A DNA stretch of 6,789 nucleotides, taken from the NCBI GenBank assembly GCA_012841175.1, contig DUVG01000199.1, positions 1-6,789 of the forward strand, in the 5' to 3' direction. The position numbers and the translations under genes were made by a program. The DNA is from Clostridium sp. GTDB lineage: Bacteria > Bacillota > Clostridia > Acetivibrionales > Acetivibrionaceae. The notes under the pieces were generated by a model. It ran no database searches and was not told the origin of the DNA. It was given only the letters and a program-made list of their open reading frames with translations. Below, one piece after another: positions 1-5,167 of the stretch (within the stretch, counting starts at the first letter, position 1; every line of letters starts with the position of its first letter).

Positions 1-59
1 ATCTTAACAGGATGTCATCTTCTTTTCAATTATATATGGTATTTTATGTCTCATTCCCT

Positions 60-89
60 ACAATAACTTTACGCTAACGTTTTTAACAA
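60..89 (-). promoter_or_regulatory. Possible MerR-type promoter pointing off the left edge
   Basis: Minus strand: TTGTTA (89-84), an 18-bp spacer, TATTGT (65-60). The spacer is largely an imperfect inverted repeat, AAC.TTA...TAA.GTT (81-65), the layout of promoters activated by MerR-family regulators. The boxes are only moderate and no gene start is seen in the remaining 59 bases; the ATG at 54 runs into a stop after 16 codons. Confidence 0.25.
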
Positions 90-100
90 AACACCTCAAA

Positions 101-132
101 AATAAAAAAGAGGAAAACTCCTCTTTTTTATT
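101..132. terminator. Bidirectional rho-independent terminator
   Basis: A perfect 14-bp stem (101-114 with 119-132) around a 4-nt loop AAAC. A GAGGA/TCCTC core is flanked by A6 and T6 tracts, so both strands end in a U-run. It begins about 30 nt past the stop of the starch-binding protein gene, which it should terminate, and would equally stop transcripts entering from the left. Confidence 0.9.
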
Positions 133-161
133 TTATAATATAATTTTTTTCTTAAAAAATT

Positions 162-659
162 TTAACTTTCACTCTTTTTTGCAGCAGTCTTTTTTGTAGT
201 TGTCTTTGTAGTTGTCTTTTTAGCAGCCTTTTCTGTAGTGGTTTTTTTTGCACTGGTTGCCTTCTTCCCTGTACTAGTTGCCTTCTTCCCTGTACTAGTT
301 GCCTTTTTTTCTGTACTGCTTGCCTTTTGGGAAGTTCTTGTAGCCTTTTCAGACACTTTAAAGGAATAATTTGAAAGGGAATTGTTGTCCCAATTATCTC
401 CACTGTCTTTAAAAGCCACATTAAGATTATCAGGATGAGTTACTTTAATTTTAGCTTTAAAAACATCATCACATTTTTCCATTGGTATAAATTCTTTTTC
501 TTCCCAGTTCTCTCCATACCCAATGTGTGCATAAACTGATTCAGCACCACATTGAACTAGCAATCCACTATAAGACAGAGTTATTTCATCTCCGACACGT
601 ATTGATGATTTTGATACTTGAACACCATTTCCTTCATACAACTGTTTTGTTCTTGCCAT
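162..659 (-). CDS. CBM25/53-like starch-binding domain with histone-H1-like lysine-rich tail
   Basis: 165 residues, no signal peptide, so probably cytoplasmic. Residues 1-101 resemble a CBM25/53 starch-binding module: VGDEITLSYSG (22-32), VYAHIGYGENW (42-52), then VAFKDSGDNWDNNSLSNYSF (81-100). W52 and W90 are likely sugar-stacking residues. This half is acidic by my count (about 15 Asp/Glu against 9 Lys/Arg). Residues 101-165 are low-complexity Lys/Thr/Ala/Ser with 19 Lys, one Arg and only four Glu, including the heptad KKATSTG twice and KKTTT/TTTKK runs, like histone H1 or PHA-granule protein tails that bind DNA. There is no catalytic domain. It is apparently monocistronic, between a promoter upstream and a strong terminator. 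It may bind storage polyglucan (granulose) and nucleic acid or another polyanion; this is inference. The domain call is from motif recognition and fairly sure; the function is open. Confidence 0.85.
   Translation of the reverse strand: MARTKQLYEGNGVQVSKSSIRVGDEITLSYSGLLVQCGAESVYAHIGYGENWEEKEFIPMEKCDDVFKAKIKVTHPDNLNVAFKDSGDNWDNNSLSNYSFKVSEKATRTSQKASSTEKKATSTGKKATSTGKKATSAKKTTTEKAAKKTTTKTTTKKTAAKKSES
196..219. repeat. 12-bp direct repeat in the tail coding region
   Basis: GTAGTTGTCTTT occurs twice in tandem (196-207, 208-219), encoding the KTTT units near the C-terminus on the minus strand. It keeps the reading frame. Confidence 0.85.
257..319. repeat. 21-bp tandem repeat in the tail coding region
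   Basis: Two identical 21-bp copies (257-277 and 278-298), then a third copy (299-319) with five differences, and the start of a fourth from 320. Each unit encodes one heptad of the KKATSTG type on the minus strand. The unit is a multiple of three, so copy changes keep the frame. Confidence 0.9.
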
Positions 660-665
660 GATAAT

Positions 666-672
666 CACCTCT
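666..672 (-). promoter_or_regulatory. Ribosome binding site fixing the start of the starch-binding protein
   Basis: The minus strand reads AGAGGTG, ending 6 nt before ATG at 659. An in-frame GTG at 668-666 would extend the protein by three residues but lies inside this site, so the ATG (protein starting MARTKQ) is the better start. Confidence 0.75.
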
Positions 673-859
673 TATTTTTGATTTTAGTAATTAAAAATAC
701 TCCTTCGTATATTTTTTAATGTAGCTAAATTTAATCTTATTCACTTACTTAGTTGATAAATTAAATTAGATTACCATACACATTGGTTTTTTGCTAAAAG
801 TTCGTAAAATTACAAACTTAATCAAAACCATTCTATCATAATTAATCGGAACTTAATTC

Positions 860-888
860 AAAAAAATTAACAACTGGTTAATTTTTTT
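860..888. terminator. Perfect 12-bp AT-rich stem-loop, possible terminator or leader element
   Basis: Arms 860-871 (seven A, then TTAAC) and 877-888 are exactly complementary with a 5-nt loop (872-876). An A-run on one side and a T-run on the other give a bidirectional terminator shape. Only one G-C pair closes the loop, so the stem is weak for intrinsic termination. It lies about 125 nt past the methyltransferase stop and about 60 nt past the predicted start at 951. Confidence 0.45.
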
Positions 889-957
889 TCATTAAATAAT
901 GAAATAATTAGTTAATTCTACATGCTTTTATAAACCATTGAATTTATACCTAAAACT

Positions 958-986
958 ATTTTACAAAAAAAACTACTGCTAGTCAA
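958..986 (-). promoter_or_regulatory. Probable sigma-A-type promoter
   Basis: Minus strand: TTGACT (-35, 986-981), a 17-bp spacer, then TAAAAT (-10, 963-958), five of six consensus bases in each box. It starts 24 nt past the methyltransferase stop codon. The predicted start near 951 gives a leader of about 290 nt before the ATG at 659, unusually long. It presumably drives the starch-binding protein gene, or a short RNA ending at the hairpin 860-888. Confidence 0.6.
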
Positions 987-1010
987 CCAATTAAAAATAA
1001 AGTCCAAAAG

Positions 1011-2180
1011 TTACCAATGCAAAATCAGCTTCTCTAAAGTAGGTTCAATATCTAACATCTTTTTTAAACTTCTATATTCTTCTAAGATTTTGTTGTTTTT
1101 ATCATAAACTTTCTGCCCTCTTATCATAAGATTTTTAGGCGTATCAATAGGAGATACATATTCTACTACCGAAACTTTATATCCTAAAGCTTCTAATAAA
1201 AGCAATCTTATACCATCAGTAAGAATATCTGCCACGCGGGCCTTTAAAACGCCATGTTTTATTATACTGTCAAAAGGTTTGAAAGAATACTGACTTAATA
1301 TTTCCTGCTGACAGCATGGCACTGCTACTATTGCCTCAACATTATTGTTAATTGCAAATCCAATAGCTTCGTCTGTTGCAGTATTACATGCATGTAAACT
1401 AATGACTAAATCTATCTTTCTTTGAGCACTATAATTTTTTATGTCTGTTACTTTAAATTCCATGTTTTTATATCCTAAATTAGAAGCTGTTTTTTTAGAA
1501 GCTTCAATAACAGAAGCTGAATAGTCTAGCCCTATAAAATAGCAAGGTTTTTTCAAAACTTCTTTAATGTAATAATTTAAAACAAATAAAAGGTATGACT
1601 TCCCACATCCACAATCTAAAACAGTTATGGAATCATTCTTTTTATATAGTTCTTTTATTGTATCATCAATAAGCTCAACAAAATGATCAATTTGATTGTA
1701 CTTTCGTATCATATTGTTTTTAACTTTATTATTAGAGCCTAAAATACCTATTTCTCTTAAAAGTTCATCTGCCTGCCCAACTTTTATATAATAATCTCTA
1801 TTAGATATTTTAGGTGAGTCACTGTGTATTTTTGCTAAATCACTTTCTTTGTCAGAATTTTCAGTCTTCATTTTTACATTTTTATCGTCAGCCTCTATAA
1901 TAATGGTGCTGCCTCTTTCTTCATATGTAAACAGCAAGTTGTCATAATCTTTGGCATATTGAGATGTTTTTTTTGCCAATTCTTCTATATTAATTTCTTC
2001 AGTCTTAGTGTTAAAATTTAATTTTAATATATCTCCATCTGCCCAAACACTTCCTATAAATTCTCTATTTCCAGATTTAAATTTAAAACTTATCTTTTTA
2101 AAAAAGTCTACATTGTCTCTGTACCTCTGTTCAAGACCTGTCAAAAATAAAGTTAATTTGTTTATTGCCTGCCTATTCAT
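1011..2180 (-). CDS. Class I SAM-dependent methyltransferase, PCC-motif type, substrate unknown
   Basis: 389 residues. The first ~125 residues match no domain I recognise: mixed alpha/beta, then a polar Lys/Asp/Ser-rich linker (about 100-126). A conserved-looking NRDYYIKVGQADELLREIGI segment (127-146) leads into the Rossmann methyltransferase: VLDCGCGKSY (187-196, motif I), GLDYS with D219, SLHACNTATDEA (261-272), VPCCQQE (287-293) and TPKNLMIRG (347-355). HAC...TD and PCC motifs are typical of the Methyltransf_32 group (PF13679), which includes METTL25-type and GSTCD proteins and, more distantly, resembles tRNA methylase TRM13; this rests on motif recognition. The start is ATG at 2180 with AGAGGT about 7 nt upstream. 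It follows the pseudouridine synthase by 27 nt, so it is the third gene of an RNA-modification unit. An RNA substrate is a context-based inference. Confidence 0.85.
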   Translation of the reverse strand: MNRQAINKLTLFLTGLEQRYRDNVDFFKKISFKFKSGNREFIGSVWADGDILKLNFNTKTEEINIEELAKKTSQYAKDYDNLLFTYEERGSTIIIEADDKNVKMKTENSDKESDLAKIHSDSPKISNRDYYIKVGQADELLREIGILGSNNKVKNNMIRKYNQIDHFVELIDDTIKELYKKNDSITVLDCGCGKSYLLFVLNYYIKEVLKKPCYFIGLDYSASVIEASKKTASNLGYKNMEFKVTDIKNYSAQRKIDLVISLHACNTATDEAIGFAINNNVEAIVAVPCCQQEILSQYSFKPFDSIIKHGVLKARVADILTDGIRLLLLEALGYKVSVVEYVSPIDTPKNLMIRGQKVYDKNNKILEEYRSLKKMLDIEPTLEKLILHW

Positions 2181-2207
2181 AATCCTTACCTCTTGAATTG
2201 GAAATTT

Positions 2208-2948
2208 TTAATTTACATTAGAGTCATTTGTCATCTTAAGTAAATTCACTTCACTTTTAGATAACTCCCTGCACCCACCTTTTAAAAGGGTGCTATCTAG
2301 CTTTAGCTTCCCCATCTCTATCCTTTTTAAATATTTAACTTTTTTATTTACCCCTTGAAACATTCTTTTTATCTGATGAAATTTTCCTTCATAAATTATA
2401 ACTTCCACATGGGAAATATCTTCTGAACTTAATATTTTTAAATCTGAAGGAAGAGTTTTATACCCATCTTCTAGCACAACACCTTTTTTAAAATACCCAA
2501 CATCTTCTTCAGTAACAGTTCCTTCAATAACGGCATAGTATTTTTTAGGCACATGCCTTTTAGGTGACAAAATTTCATGGGCAAGTTGTCCATCATTTGT
2601 CATTATCAGAAGTCCTTCAGTATCTATATCCAGCCTTCCTACAGGGAAAAGGTCAAAACATTTGTACTCATCAGGTAAAATATCTACAACTGTCATATGC
2701 CTTTTGTCATAAGTTGCAGATATTACTCCTTGAGGTTTATTCATCATGACATAGATATATTCACGATACTTAACTATTTCTCCTCCTACTTCAACTAAAC
2801 TGTTTAATGGATTAATATGCATACCACTATCTGTTACAATTTCTCCATCAACTTTTACAATACCACTTTTAATTAATTTCTTAATTTCTTTTCTAGTGCC
2901 AAAACCCGAATTTGACAACAATTTATCCACCCTTTGAGTGTCTCGCAA
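2208..2948 (-). CDS. RsuA-family pseudouridine synthase
   Basis: Isomerises a specific uridine in rRNA to pseudouridine, 246 residues. The N-terminal S4 RNA-binding domain (about 5-60) begins RVDKLLSNSGFGTRKEIKKL. The catalytic domain contains NKPQG (70-74), the signature GRLDIDTEGLLIMTNDG (104-120) with catalytic D107, and the GKFHQIKRMF segment (188-197). The GRLD...SPKRHVPKKY pattern is closest to RsuA (16S rRNA position 516 in E. coli) and its Bacillus relatives, but the family also holds RluB, RluE and RluF, so I give no symbol. The start is TTG: its neighbour ends one base upstream, and GGAGGAGGGTGA, inside the last codons of that gene, supplies the ribosome site. The S4 motif starts at residue 6, leaving no room for a later start. 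Translation is probably coupled to the upstream methyltransferase. Confidence 0.93.
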   Translation of the reverse strand: MRDTQRVDKLLSNSGFGTRKEIKKLIKSGIVKVDGEIVTDSGMHINPLNSLVEVGGEIVKYREYIYVMMNKPQGVISATYDKRHMTVVDILPDEYKCFDLFPVGRLDIDTEGLLIMTNDGQLAHEILSPKRHVPKKYYAVIEGTVTEEDVGYFKKGVVLEDGYKTLPSDLKILSSEDISHVEVIIYEGKFHQIKRMFQGVNKKVKYLKRIEMGKLKLDSTLLKGGCRELSKSEVNLLKMTNDSNVN

Positions 2949-2949
2949 A

Positions 2950-4314
2950 TTAGGTCACCCTCCTCCATCCTTTTGGATAAAGATTTTTTAACATAGTACC
3001 TGTTTGTTTTGCCCATCCAACAGTGTGTCCATTTACTAGTACACCAGTATATCCCTTCTTGCCATCAACAATCAACGTTTCACCCTTTAAATACTTAGAT
3101 ATCTCTAATGAATCCCAATGAAAATCTATTGTATTTATAATATTCTCTTTTTTAAGTGCCATTATAAATGAGTGATTAGGTTCAAATCTTCCTCTCTTAA
3201 ATTCTCCTAGATACCACCCAAATTTAGATATTTTTATACCTGCTAAATCAGGAGTTTTCACTGGTAAAAGGTATAAATGATTTTTCTTTATGGTAAAAAA
3301 CCCTTTTATTTCCCCGGCTATATTTTCATTTAAAAAATTATAAAAGGGCTTAAGTTCTTCATCCTTAATATAATCTATTTTGCCCTCAGAGACTTTTTCT
3401 GCATCGCCTAGTTTTTTAATAAGTGCAGTAAAATGCCCTTCACCATCTAACCTATGCGGCCAAAGTCTGGCAGTTTTTAAAAACTCACTATTTCCATCTG
3501 CCCACTCAGGTCTACCACTTTCAATTCCTCCTACTTTAACAATGTCAACAAGCTGGCAATCACTAAATTTATCTAAAAATGAGCTTATTATCTTTTCATT
3601 TTCTTCTGGTGAAAAAGTACAAGTTGAATAAACCAATAAACCACTTGGTTTTAACATTTTGTAGGCATTTTCTAAAATATCTCTTTGCATGTTAGAACAT
3701 ATATTAGAATTGAATTTTTTAAGGCTTTTTGCAGCATTTTCATCCCTTCTAATCATTCCTTCCCCTGAACAAGGTGCATCAACAAGTATTTTATCAAAAA
3801 ATTCTGGAAATTTAGATGCAAGATTTTCTGGGGTATCATTTGTAACTATTGAATTTGTAACACCAAATAATTCTATATTCTTAATCAATGTTTTTGTTCT
3901 CTCAAAGCTAATGTCATTTGCTACTAATAGCCCACTCCCCTTCATACCTGCCGCCATTTGAACGGTTTTTCCTCCTGGTGCAGCACAAAGGTCTAATATG
4001 TATTCTCCAGGTTTGGCATCAATTACAGCCCCTGGAAACATAGCACTGGGTTCTTGAATATAATAAAGACCTGAATGATAAAAAGGGTGTTTTCCAGGGT
4101 TCTCATCTTTTGAGTAGTAAAACCCATCCTTTGTCCAAGGAATAGGTTTTAAGTGAAATGGAGAAATTTTTAAAAACTCCTCAACACTTATCTTAAGAGT
4201 ATTTACCCTAAGCCCATGATGACCAGGATAATCATAGGATTTTAAAAATAATTTAAACTCTTCATCTCCAAGCAGTATTTTCATTTTTTTTAAAAAATCT
4301 TCTGGAATTTTCAT
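2950..4314 (-). CDS. rsmF: RsmF-type 16S rRNA (cytosine-C5) methyltransferase
   Basis: SAM-dependent RNA m5C methyltransferase of the RsmB/NOP2 family, 454 residues, close to family length. Order: RsmF-like N-terminal domain (1-95); SAM-binding motif I LDLCAAPGGK (107-116); ribose-contacting acid D134 in VAND; motif IV DAPCSGEG (179-186) with release cysteine C182; motif VI STCTFSPEEN with catalytic C232; family signature ARLWPHR...GEGHF (282-295). The C-terminal PUA-like RNA-binding domain typical of RsmF (about 408-452) ends KNLYPKGWRR. Both cysteines are intact, so it should be active. The E. coli enzyme modifies C1407 of 16S rRNA; Gram-positive and Thermus relatives may modify additional decoding-site cytosines, so the exact target is not fixed by sequence. 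The start is ATG with GGAG 8 nt upstream. It is the first gene of a three-gene unit; its stop lies one base before the next start. Confidence 0.94.
   Translation of the reverse strand: MKIPEDFLKKMKILLGDEEFKLFLKSYDYPGHHGLRVNTLKISVEEFLKISPFHLKPIPWTKDGFYYSKDENPGKHPFYHSGLYYIQEPSAMFPGAVIDAKPGEYILDLCAAPGGKTVQMAAGMKGSGLLVANDISFERTKTLIKNIELFGVTNSIVTNDTPENLASKFPEFFDKILVDAPCSGEGMIRRDENAAKSLKKFNSNICSNMQRDILENAYKMLKPSGLLVYSTCTFSPEENEKIISSFLDKFSDCQLVDIVKVGGIESGRPEWADGNSEFLKTARLWPHRLDGEGHFTALIKKLGDAEKVSEGKIDYIKDEELKPFYNFLNENIAGEIKGFFTIKKNHLYLLPVKTPDLAGIKISKFGWYLGEFKRGRFEPNHSFIMALKKENIINTIDFHWDSLEISKYLKGETLIVDGKKGYTGVLVNGHTVGWAKQTGTMLKNLYPKGWRRVT
2955..2966 (-). promoter_or_regulatory. Ribosome binding site inside the rsmF 3' end, serving a TTG start
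   Basis: The minus strand reads GGAGGAGGGTGA, which simultaneously encodes the last residues of RsmF. It ends 6 nt before TTG at 2948. The RsmF stop codon (2952-2950) is separated from that TTG by a single base, a layout typical of translational coupling by terminating ribosomes. Confidence 0.7.
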
Positions 4315-4341
4315 TCTTTTAACTCCAATTTATTAATGAAT

Positions 4342-4392
4342 AAGTCAAATAATAAAATCCATTTCAAAAAACAGAATTTTATTATCTGACTT
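4342..4392. terminator. Long stem-loop between the GntR gene and the RNA-modification operon
   Basis: Arms 4342-4358 and 4376-4392 are 17 nt each and complementary except at a4348/c4386; the loop is 17 nt. In a minus-strand transcript the odd pair becomes a G-U wobble, so all 17 positions pair. In a plus-strand transcript it is an A-C mismatch, yet the run of eight T directly at 4391-4398 favours plus-strand termination. In the minus direction the tail after the stem (ATTCATTAA) is only weakly U-rich. It probably ends the aconitase/regulator transcript, perhaps inefficiently. An RNA-processing site is an alternative. Confidence 0.55.
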
Positions 4393-4409
4393 TTTTTTAA
4401 AATATAATA

Positions 4410-5069
4410 TTAGTTTTTATATGCATTAGCTGCATTTTTAATATGCTCTACAGTAAGCTTTTCTGCTAGTTGGGCATCCTTATTGATTATTGCATCTAAT
4501 ATAGCCTTATGCTCTTTTAAAGCTTCCTGTGCCCTCAAAGGAGTTTTATATGATGATACTCTTATTTTTTGGACATAGTGATTAAATGTCCTTTGTAGAT
4601 CTATAAGAGGATTGCTTCTTGCAGCTCTAAGGATTATTTCATGAAATCTTAAGTCAAACTTAATAAGATGTTCCTTATCTTTTTTTGTTGTATAAAATTC
4701 CTGTAAGTCAATAGCCTCTTTGAGTTCATCTAAATCCTCTTTTGTTATATTTTCTACTGCAAGCTTAGCTGCAAAACCTTCTATCATCATTCGTATAGCA
4801 TATATTTCTTCAATATCCTTTGTGGATATTCCCCTAACAATTACACCTTTATTAGGAACAGATTGAACAAGTCCTTCATGTTCTAGCTGCATCATAGCTT
4901 CACGTATGGGAGTTCTGCTAACACCAAGAGCTTCACACAACTTCTTTTCAACCAGGACTTCACCAGGTTTATATACTCCATTTAAAATATCATTCCGAAT
5001 ACGATAAAACACCTTTGCTCTAAGTGAATATACGTGGTTTTCCCTTTCAACTAAATCAATTTTCACCAC
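4410..5069 (-). CDS. GntR-family transcriptional regulator, FadR/FCD subgroup
   Basis: DNA-binding metabolite-responsive regulator, 219 residues, normal length for the subgroup. An N-terminal winged helix (about 13-80) carries the typical LGVSRTPIREAM recognition segment at 48-59 and the wing NKGVIVRG at 73-80. The C-terminal all-helical FCD domain (about 85-215) shows the expected metal-binding set: D139 and H143 in FDLRFH, H187 in EHKAI and H209 in EHIKNA. Such domains commonly bind small carboxylates near the metal (family knowledge). The start is GTG at 5069 with AGGAGG 8 nt upstream; a second GTG follows immediately at 5066 and would also fit. It sits 98 nt downstream of the aconitase gene on the same strand with no convincing promoter between, so co-transcription and control of the aconitase promoter are likely but inferred. 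The ligand is unknown; citrate or a related acid is a reasonable guess. Confidence 0.93.
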   Translation of the reverse strand: MVKIDLVERENHVYSLRAKVFYRIRNDILNGVYKPGEVLVEKKLCEALGVSRTPIREAMMQLEHEGLVQSVPNKGVIVRGISTKDIEEIYAIRMMIEGFAAKLAVENITKEDLDELKEAIDLQEFYTTKKDKEHLIKFDLRFHEIILRAARSNPLIDLQRTFNHYVQKIRVSSYKTPLRAQEALKEHKAILDAIINKDAQLAEKLTVEHIKNAANAYKN

Positions 5070-5167
5070 TTTTGCTCCCTCCTTTTAAAGAGCACACCAT
5101 AATATCAATTACTAAGTTTGGCAAAATATTCATAGTCTTTTGTTGCTTAGCTTAAGATTAAAAGTAT
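5070..5167 (-). other. Aconitase-regulator intergenic gap
   Basis: 98 bases between the aconitase stop and the regulator start. I searched for a promoter. The best element is TATTAT, at plus-strand positions near 5097-5102, but the only TTG-type -35 box (TTGCCA) is 14 bases away, too close for sigma-A. A short inverted repeat CTTA-GCT-TAAG (5146-5156) has only 4-bp arms. Nothing here looks like a solid terminator, which fits readthrough from the aconitase gene. Confidence 0.45.
5077..5084 (-). promoter_or_regulatory. Ribosome binding site of the GntR gene (decides a GTG start)
   Basis: On the minus strand this reads AAGGAGGG, close to a perfect anti-16S match. It lies about 8 nt before GTG at 5069 and 11 nt before the adjacent GTG at 5066. 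No ATG is suitably placed, so the gene uses a GTG start. Confidence 0.8.

Larger units (their letters stand above)
660..1010 (-). other. 351-base noncoding stretch: promoter, hairpin and long leader
   Basis: No coding frame of convincing quality is seen on either strand. In the minus direction it holds a sigma-A-like promoter (986-958), a perfect 12-bp AT-rich hairpin (888-860), a small bulged hairpin (720-690) whose loop shows GAAGGA, and the Shine-Dalgarno site (672-666) of the starch-binding protein gene. The hairpin may end transcripts of the upstream operon or lie in the leader of the downstream gene. No known riboswitch or T-box pattern was recognised. Confidence 0.6.

Noticed and set aside
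3..77. Plus-strand frame open from the left edge to a stop at 75-77, possibly the end of a gene converging on the terminator
   Set aside because: Only about 24 codons with no recognisable motif; chance openness is likely, though a convergent gene cannot be excluded without sequence to the left.
152..421. 89-residue minus-strand frame rich in Gln/Lys/Arg/Leu overlapping the starch-binding gene
   Set aside because: It is the frame-shifted reading of the tandem repeats; its composition is an artefact of the repeated tail codons and it has no ribosome site.
666..668. Upstream GTG start for the starch-binding protein (adding Met-Ile-Ile)
   Set aside because: The codon lies within the Shine-Dalgarno sequence; the ATG at 659 has correct spacing.
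835..864. TTGAAT...TATGAT as a promoter nearer the starch-binding gene
   Set aside because: The spacing is 15 bases with TATGAT or 20 with the overlapping TAGAAT, both poor for sigma-A.
968..985. Short hairpin ACTA-GCAG-TAGT followed by a T-run on the minus strand as terminator of the methyltransferase gene
   Set aside because: The stem is only 4-5 bp with no G-C-rich core, and it coincides with the spacer of the sigma-A-type promoter.
5146..5156. CTTA-GCT-TAAG inverted repeat as a GntR operator
   Set aside because: Arms of 4 bp are common by chance in AT-rich DNA and do not match a GntR/FCD operator pattern I know.
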